A stretch of 10,717 nucleotides of DNA from an uncultured Oscillospiraceae bacterium (GTDB lineage: Bacteria > Bacillota > Clostridia > Oscillospirales > Oscillospiraceae), in contig CAKTPV010000036.1 of assembly GCA_934591815.1 (NCBI GenBank), positions 1 to 10,717 on the forward strand. Reading direction: 5' to 3'. Position 1 is the stretch's first letter. Each line of letters starts with the position of its first letter. The notes under the pieces are model-generated. The model ran no database searches. It was not told the origin of the DNA and saw only the letters and a list, made by a program, of their open reading frames with translations. A program made the position numbers and the translations under genes. This document shows positions 6,401 through 10,717 of this stretch, piece by piece.

Positions 6401-7648
6401 ATGAGAAAAGGGAAGCGGTTTTTGTGCGGCGCGCTGGCGCTGCTGATGGTGCTGTCGCTGCTGGCGGCAGGCGTGGTGCAGCGGGCATATGCCGTTAAGG
6501 CCGATGACGCAGTGGCCGAGAGCCAGCAAAGCGAGGAGCAGAAGAAAGAGGCGGAGCAGAAAAAGGCCGAGGAGCAGAAGCAGCGTCAGGCGGAAATGGA
6601 CGAGCTGGAGAAGCAGAAGCAGGAGAAGAAAAAGAATCTGGAGGAGCTTCGCAAGCAGATCGCGGAGGCCAAATCCAAGAAAGAGGATGTAATGGGCACC
6701 AAGAATCTGCTGGATCAGCAGAACCAGATCCTGATGGAGCAGATCGACGATACCAAGCAGCAGATCGACCTGTACGCCCAGCAGATCAAGGCGTATCAGG
6801 AGATGGAGGAGGAGCAGTACAGCCTCTTTTGTCAACAGGTGCGCAGCGAGGAGGAGCGGGGCAGCCTGTCCTACTGGTCGGTGCTGTTCAAGGCCACCAG
6901 CATTGCAGACCTGCTGAACCGGTTGGAGTTCGTCAACGAGGTGGCAGAGTATGACCGGAATCTCATTGAGGCCATCCGCCAGACGCGGGAAAACATCAAG
7001 GCGGACAAGGCCGCCATGGAGGAGCAGGAGGAGCTGCTGTCCCAGCAGCAGGATGAGCTGCAAAAGCAGGTGGACGATGCGGCGGCACTGATCGCCGAGT
7101 ATGCCGCCACCCAGCAGGGCTATGAGGCGCTGGCCGCGGCGGAGGAAAAGGAAGCCAAGGAGATCGAGGCGCAGATCAAGAAGCTGCTGGCGACCTCCGA
7201 CGTGAAGCCCAGCCCCGGCGGCTTTATTTGGCCGGTGAGCACCAGTAAGATCATCACGTCGCCTATGGGCGGCCGCGTGTCTCCCGGCGGTATCGGCAGC
7301 ACCAACCACCGGGGTGTGGATATCGGCGGCGTAGGTACCACCAGCGCCGTCATGGCCACCAAGAGCGGCAAGGTCGTGCTGACCAGAGTCGTGGTATATG
7401 GCTCCTACGGCGGCAGCGGCTACGGCAACTATGTGGTGGTGGATCACGGCGGCGGCTATACCACGCTGTACGCCCACATGACGTCTATCTCCGTCAGCGT
7501 GGGACAGATGGTAGAGCAGGGCGAAAAGCTGGGTATTACCGGCTCCACCGGCAACTCCACCGGCCCGCACCTCCACTATGAGGTAATGATCGACGGTGTG
7601 AACCAGAACCCACTGGACTACCTGCCGGGCTACATCGCGCGGTGGTGA
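6401..7648 (+). CDS. Secreted coiled-coil M23 peptidoglycan endopeptidase (FtsEX partner)
   Basis: A 415-residue exported protein that should cut peptidoglycan cross-links during cell separation. The signal peptide covers 1-31 (MRKGKRF, a hydrophobic run, then AYA cleavage before VKADD). Residues about 36-265 are almost continuous Lys/Glu/Gln coiled coil, interrupted by a globular stretch YWSVLFKATSIADLLNRLEF (159-178) typical of the PcsB/EnvC N-terminal domain that docks on FtsX. The C-terminal M23 (LytM) domain, about 275-410, retains the metal ligands His303 and Asp307 (HRGVD) and His392 (HLH), plus catalytic His359 (YAHM) and His390. Unlike E. coli EnvC, whose LytM site is degenerate, this enzyme should therefore be active itself. 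AAGGAG at 6388-6393 lies 7 nt before the ATG, and the gene starts 19 bp after ftsX. Confidence 0.93.
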   Translation: MRKGKRFLCGALALLMVLSLLAAGVVQRAYAVKADDAVAESQQSEEQKKEAEQKKAEEQKQRQAEMDELEKQKQEKKKNLEELRKQIAEAKSKKEDVMGTKNLLDQQNQILMEQIDDTKQQIDLYAQQIKAYQEMEEEQYSLFCQQVRSEEERGSLSYWSVLFKATSIADLLNRLEFVNEVAEYDRNLIEAIRQTRENIKADKAAMEEQEELLSQQQDELQKQVDDAAALIAEYAATQQGYEALAAAEEKEAKEIEAQIKKLLATSDVKPSPGGFIWPVSTSKIITSPMGGRVSPGGIGSTNHRGVDIGGVGTTSAVMATKSGKVVLTRVVVYGSYGGSGYGNYVVVDHGGGYTTLYAHMTSISVSVGQMVEQGEKLGITGSTGNSTGPHLHYEVMIDGVNQNPLDYLPGYIARW

Positions 7649-7661
7649 CAACGACATATAC

Positions 7662-7698
7662 AAAAACTCTGCATCATACCATGATGCAGAGTTTTTTT
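7662..7698 (+). terminator. Terminator of the ftsEX-M23 operon
   Basis: Arms 7662-7677 and 7681-7696 (core ACTCTGCATCAT / ATGATGCAGAGT) pair perfectly over 16 bp around a 3-base ACC loop, followed by a run of seven T (7692-7698). The A-tract of the left arm makes it potentially bidirectional. The next gene's Shine-Dalgarno begins at 7701. Confidence 0.9.
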
Positions 7699-7700
7699 GT

Positions 7701-7705
7701 GGAGG
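7701..7705 (+). promoter_or_regulatory. Ribosome binding site abutting the terminator
   Basis: GGAGG, 6 nt before ATG 7712. It fixes that ATG as the start against an in-frame TTG at 7697, which lies inside the terminator T-tract. Only two bases (GT) separate it from the T-run. Confidence 0.75.
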
Positions 7706-7711
7706 CAGAAT

Positions 7712-8377
7712 ATGTACGGCTATATCCGACAGGGGCAGCAAGCAGCGCTGACGCGGGAGGTCATCGGCGGCGTACCCTTCCGGGTGCTGACGACGGGGCG
7801 GGGCTGGCAGCGGCTTCGGGTGCGCCGGCTGCTGTGCTGTCTGGCGCGGCAGGGGGTATGCACGGCGGTGTTTGAGGACGCTGCATGGCAGGTCGCGGCG
7901 GCGCGGTACGGCATCCGCCCCGTGCCGGTGAGGGCGCTGCGTCTGGCGAAGCTGGGAGAGCTGCTGGACTGCCTATGTCCGGCGCTGAGCGGAAAAACCG
8001 TGCGGCTGTGTGCCGGCGAGGATGGCGGCACGGCGCGGCAGGCCGCGCAGGTGCTGGCAAAGCGGGCGCGGTACATCGAGCTGGCACCGCCGGGGCAGAC
8101 GGCGCTGGCGCAATGGCTGCTGGCACGGTACGGGGTGGCGGCGGGCACCGGCGGACAACCACCTGCGGCAACGGTATGGTGCGGCACGGCGGACAGCGTA
8201 TCGGCAGAACCCACCATATATCTGGGGGAGGACTGCGCGGCGCGGCAGGAGGTGCGGTACGAGGCGGCGGGACTGACGCCGTGGCCGGTGTCGGAGCAGC
8301 TGCTGGCGGCGCTGCTGGCGGCGGACGGATGGGAGGCATCTGAAATTCATGTGGTATCGGTGGTGTCCCGCGCTTGA
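7712..8377 (+). CDS. Unrecognised 221-residue cytoplasmic protein
   Basis: I do not recognise this family. The protein has no signal peptide and no membrane span, and is rich in Ala, Leu and Arg. Its pattern suggests an alternating alpha/beta fold: strand VPFRVLTT, helix LRVRRLLCCLARQG, strand CTAVFED, helix WQVAAARYGI, strand RPVPVRAL; then a second round, strand TVRLCAGE, helix GTARQAAQVLAKRA, strand RYIELA, helix ALAQWLLARYGVA, and later strands TVWCGT and PTIYLGED. The second half looks Rossmann-like, but no nucleotide-binding or catalytic motif is clear. It is accepted as real because of the well-placed GGAGG, a natural amino acid composition and its fit between terminator and promoter. 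No promoter is visible upstream, so it may rely on readthrough from the ftsEX operon. Its stop codon lies within the -35 hexamer of the greA promoter. Confidence 0.78.
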   Translation: MYGYIRQGQQAALTREVIGGVPFRVLTTGRGWQRLRVRRLLCCLARQGVCTAVFEDAAWQVAAARYGIRPVPVRALRLAKLGELLDCLCPALSGKTVRLCAGEDGGTARQAAQVLAKRARYIELAPPGQTALAQWLLARYGVAAGTGGQPPAATVWCGTADSVSAEPTIYLGEDCAARQEVRYEAAGLTPWPVSEQLLAALLAADGWEASEIHVVSVVSRA

Positions 8378-8402
8378 CAGGCGGGGGGAAACTTACTATA
8401 AT
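8374..8402 (+). promoter_or_regulatory. Full-consensus sigma-A promoter of greA-lysS
   Basis: TTGACA (8374-8379), exactly 17 bp, TATAAT (8397-8402): both hexamers match the consensus at every position. The predicted start near 8409 gives a leader of about 62 nt. The -35 hexamer contains the TGA stop (8375-8377) of the preceding gene. Confidence 0.93.
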
Positions 8403-8455
8403 GCAACGTGATATATTGTGCGTATTTTGCCTGTTTGGAGGCATCTTACCAATAG

Positions 8456-8461
8456 AAAGGA
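8456..8461 (+). promoter_or_regulatory. Ribosome binding site deciding the greA start
   Basis: AAAGGA, 9 nt before ATG 8471. A second in-frame ATG at 8462 follows this site with no gap and would add only Met-Cys-Ser, so 8471 is taken as the start; it also gives the family's usual N-terminus. Confidence 0.7.
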
Positions 8462-8470
8462 ATGTGCAGC

Positions 8471-8944
8471 ATGGCGAAAGAATTCAAAATGAGTCAGGCC
8501 CGCTATGACGAGCTGAAAAAGGAGCTGGATTACAGCAAGACCACCCGCGCCGATGAGGTGGCGGAGCTGATCAAGGAGGCCCGCGGCTTCGGCGACCTCA
8601 GCGAGAACAGTGAGTACGACGAGGCGAAAAACGAGCAGGGCAAGCTGTATTCCCGCATCGCAGAGCTGGAGGACATCCTGCTGCACGCGGTGATCGTGGA
8701 CGAGAGCGAGGACTCCGACAAGATCTCCATCGGCAGCGTCGTCACCGTGACGGAGCTGGGCAGCGGCAAGCAGATGCCGGCGTACCGCATCGTCGGCTCG
8801 CAGGAGGCGGACGTGATGGCCCGCGCCGTCAGCGAGGATTCCCCCTTCGGCAAGGCGCTGATGGGCCACAAGGCCGGCGACGAGGTAGCCGTGGATGCGC
8901 CTCGCGGCGTGATCCGCTACCGCATCGAGAAGATCGAGCGCTGA
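8471..8944 (+). CDS. greA: Transcription elongation factor GreA
   Basis: GreA enters the RNA polymerase secondary channel and stimulates cleavage of backtracked RNA so that elongation can resume. The product has 157 residues, the usual size. The N-terminal coiled-coil hairpin (about 8-75) ends in the acidic tip GDLSENSEYDEAKNEQ, with Asp42 and Glu45 in the positions of the metal-coordinating D41/E44 of the E. coli protein. The C-terminal FKBP-like domain (about 80-157) contains the family signature YRIVGSQEAD and SPFGKALMGHKAGDEV. It is the first gene after a full-consensus promoter and is followed 53 bp later by lysS with no terminator between, so the two are probably cotranscribed; greA-lysS adjacency is common in Clostridia. 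Confidence 0.97.
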   Translation: MAKEFKMSQARYDELKKELDYSKTTRADEVAELIKEARGFGDLSENSEYDEAKNEQGKLYSRIAELEDILLHAVIVDESEDSDKISIGSVVTVTELGSGKQMPAYRIVGSQEADVMARAVSEDSPFGKALMGHKAGDEVAVDAPRGVIRYRIEKIER

Positions 8945-8997
8945 GTGCGGGGCGCATGGCGCCCGGCAATGGCAATATACAAAGGAGGGCTGCAAAA

Positions 8998-10717
8998 ATG
9001 GCAGACGAAACCAACCGCAACGAAACCCAGCAGCAGGATCTCGGCGAGCTGCTGCGCATCCGCCGTGAGAAGCTCAAGGCCCTGCAGGATGAGGGCCGCG
9101 ACCCCTTCCAGATCACGAAATTTGACGTGACGCACCATACGCAGGATATCAAGGACAACTTCGACGCCATGGAGGGCAGCGAGGTATCCGTGGCCGGCCG
9201 CCTTATGAGCAAGCGCGGCATGGGCAAGGTGTCCTTCTGCGACTTGCAGGATAAAACGGGCCGCATCCAGATCTACGCCCGCAAGGACGAGATGGATGAG
9301 GTCACCTATGACCGTTTCAAGAAATACGACATCGGCGACATCGTAGGCGTCAAGGGCGAGGTGTTCCGCACCCAGCGGGGCGAAATGTCCGTCCGCGCCC
9401 GGGAGATCACGCTGCTGAGCAAGTCTCTGCGTCCTCTGCCGGAGAAATTCCACGGCCTGACCGATAAGGAGATCCGCTATCGCCAGCGGTATGTGGATCT
9501 CATCATGAACCCGGAGAGCAAGCGGAACTTCGAGATCCGCAGCCGGTTCGTGGCGTATCTGCGCCGCTATCTGGACGATCTGGGCTTTATGGAGGTGGAG
9601 ACCCCCGTCCTCAGCCCCATCGCGGGCGGCGCCAACGCCCGCCCCTTCATCACCCACCACAACGCGCAGGATATTGATATGTATATGCGCATCGCCACGG
9701 AGCTGCACCTGAAGCGCCTGATCGTGGGCGGCATGGAGCGGGTGTACGAGGTGGGCCGCATCTTCCGCAACGAGGGCATGGACACCAAGCATAACCCGGA
9801 ATTCACCACCTGCGAGCTGTATCAGGCCTTCACCAATCTGGACGGCATGATGGACATTCTGGAGGGCATCCTCTCCGGCGCCGCCAAGGAAATTCTGGGT
9901 ACCTACCATGTCCAGTGGCTGGGTCACGAGATCGACCTGACCCCCAGCTGGCAGCGCGTGACCATGGCGGACGCCGTGAAGAGCGTCACCGGCGCCGACT
10001 TCATGGCCTGCGTCGGCGACGCTGACAAGGGCGTGGAGCTTGCCAAGAGCGTGGGCGTGGATATGGACGGCGTGGCGCATACTTGGGGCAACGCCCTGTA
10101 CGAGACGTTTGACCAGAAGGTGGAGGAGACGTTGATCCAGCCCACCTTCATCACCATGTACCCCGTGGAGGTCAGCCCGCTGGCCAAGCGCAGCCCCGAG
10201 CAGCCCGCCCTCACCGAGCGGTACGAGATGTTCATCTGCGGCTGCGAGATGGGCAACGCCTTCAGCGAGCTGAACGACCCCATCGACCAGTATGAGCGCT
10301 TCAAGGCCCAGGCGGAGAAGCGCGCCAACGGCGACGAGGAGGCCGACATGATGGACGAGGACTTCGTCATGGCGCTGGAGTACGGTATGCCGCCCACCGG
10401 CGGTCTGGGCTTCGGCATCGACCGGTGCAGCATGATGCTGTGCGGCACGGATTCCATCCGCGACGTCATCCTGTTCCCCACCATGAAGCCGCTGGACGCC
10501 GACAAGAAGGCACAGAAGGAGACCGCTGCCCCCGCAGAGGCTGCGGCCGCTGCCGAGGAGAAGATCGACTTCTCCAACGTGGAGATCGAGCCGCTGTTCA
10601 AGGATCTCGTGGATTTTGACACCTTCGCCAAGTCCGATTACCGGGCTGTGAAGGTCAAGGAATGCGAAGCCGTGAAGAAGTCCAAAAAGCTCTTAAAGTT
10701 CGTTTTGGACGACGGAA
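8998..10717 (+). CDS. lysS: Lysyl-tRNA synthetase, class II, with C-terminal tRNA-binding domain (3' truncated by window)
   Basis: LysRS attaches lysine to tRNA-Lys in the cytoplasm. 573 codons are visible and the frame is still open at the window end. The N-terminal OB-fold anticodon-binding domain covers about 60-155 (VSVAGRLMSKRGMGKVSFCD, then LQDKTGRIQIY). Class II motif 2 is at 250-275 (YEVGRIFRNEGMDTKHNPEF) and motif 3 at 469-476 (GLGFGIDR), preceded by the LysRS stretch GNAFSELNDPIDQYERF. The catalytic domain ends near residue 499 (DVILFPTMKPL), where ordinary bacterial LysRS stops. Here the frame continues through an Ala/Glu/Lys-rich linker (about 500-521) into KIDFSNVEIEPLFKDL and then VDFDTFAKSDYRAVKVKECE (538-557), VKKSKKLLKFVLDDG (559-573). 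This matches the start of the EMAP II/Trbp111-like tRNA-binding domain found at the C-terminus of many MetRS. AAAGGAGG at 8981-8988 supports ATG 8998. Confidence 0.96.
   Translation, partial: MADETNRNETQQQDLGELLRIRREKLKALQDEGRDPFQITKFDVTHHTQDIKDNFDAMEGSEVSVAGRLMSKRGMGKVSFCDLQDKTGRIQIYARKDEMDEVTYDRFKKYDIGDIVGVKGEVFRTQRGEMSVRAREITLLSKSLRPLPEKFHGLTDKEIRYRQRYVDLIMNPESKRNFEIRSRFVAYLRRYLDDLGFMEVETPVLSPIAGGANARPFITHHNAQDIDMYMRIATELHLKRLIVGGMERVYEVGRIFRNEGMDTKHNPEFTTCELYQAFTNLDGMMDILEGILSGAAKEILGTYHVQWLGHEIDLTPSWQRVTMADAVKSVTGADFMACVGDADKGVELAKSVGVDMDGVAHTWGNALYETFDQKVEETLIQPTFITMYPVEVSPLAKRSPEQPALTERYEMFICGCEMGNAFSELNDPIDQYERFKAQAEKRANGDEEADMMDEDFVMALEYGMPPTGGLGFGIDRCSMMLCGTDSIRDVILFPTMKPLDADKKAQKETAAPAEAAAAAEEKIDFSNVEIEPLFKDLVDFDTFAKSDYRAVKVKECEAVKKSKKLLKFVLDDG
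10558..10717 (+). other. tRNA-binding (Trbp111/MetRS-C-like) domain fused to LysRS, partial
   Basis: Inside lysS, after the linker. The pattern F-x-x-F-A-K-x-D-x-R-x-x-K-V-x-x-C-E, followed by S-K-K-L-L-K-F-x-L-D-D-G, is the beginning of the OB-fold tRNA-binding domain of MetRS C-termini, Trbp111 and EMAP II. The basic KKSKK patch fits non-specific tRNA contact. The remaining half of the domain, about 60 residues by family length, lies beyond the window. Confidence 0.82.

Noticed and set aside
6185..7741. Very long minus-strand open frame (518 codons) opposite ftsX and the M23 gene
   Set aside because: It is the reverse of the Glu/Lys/Gln-rich coiled-coil codons, giving Leu-rich low-complexity sequence; it runs through the terminator and lies opposite a well-supported operon.
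8917..10080. Minus-strand open frame of 387 codons opposite lysS
   Set aside because: His/Ala/Val/Leu-rich antisense shadow of a clear class II synthetase; no domain recognised.

Overview
This window looks like chromosomal housekeeping DNA from a moderately GC-rich member of the Clostridia, probably an Oscillospiraceae/Flavonifractor-Oscillibacter-type gut anaerobe. The assignment rests on Gram-positive style AGGAGG ribosome binding sites, sigma-A-type promoters, a DUF4830 lipoprotein, a PucR/CdaR-type regulator, and a greA-lysS pair whose lysS carries a C-terminal tRNA-binding domain. It is inference from gene content, not a database match. There is no sign of prophage, transposon, CRISPR array, tRNA or rRNA.

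Layout. (1) 1-1954: the 3' end of fusA (EF-G), then tuf (EF-Tu) with its own promoter and a strong terminator, i.e. the end of the str operon. (2) 2028-2574: a convergent minus-strand lipoprotein gene (DUF4830 type). Its upstream region is shared with a divergent plus-strand gene, and the two promoters appear to overlap. (3) 2574-3287: an RsuA-type 16S rRNA pseudouridine synthase. (4) 3348-4590: a single-gene unit encoding a PucR/CdaR-like regulator, with a near-ideal promoter containing a perfect dyad in its spacer and a terminator with a 21-bp perfect stem. (5) 4729-7698: ftsE, ftsX and a secreted coiled-coil M23 peptidase, a complete divisome-linked peptidoglycan hydrolase operon ending in a terminator. 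(6) 7712-8377: an unrecognised 221-residue protein whose Shine-Dalgarno sequence begins two bases after that terminator's T-tract. (7) 8374-10717: a full-consensus promoter driving greA and lysS; lysS runs off the end of the window.

How the genes fit together. Most act in translation (EF-G, EF-Tu, LysRS, rRNA modification) or transcript elongation (GreA). FtsE/FtsX would use ATP hydrolysis in the cytoplasm to control the exported M23 enzyme at the septum. No clear novel multi-gene system is visible. The points most worth a second look are the LysRS fusion, the catalytically complete FtsEX-partner hydrolase, the unknown gene behind the terminator, and the two unusual promoter architectures (overlapping divergent promoters at 2510-2544 and the spacer dyad at 3357-3369).
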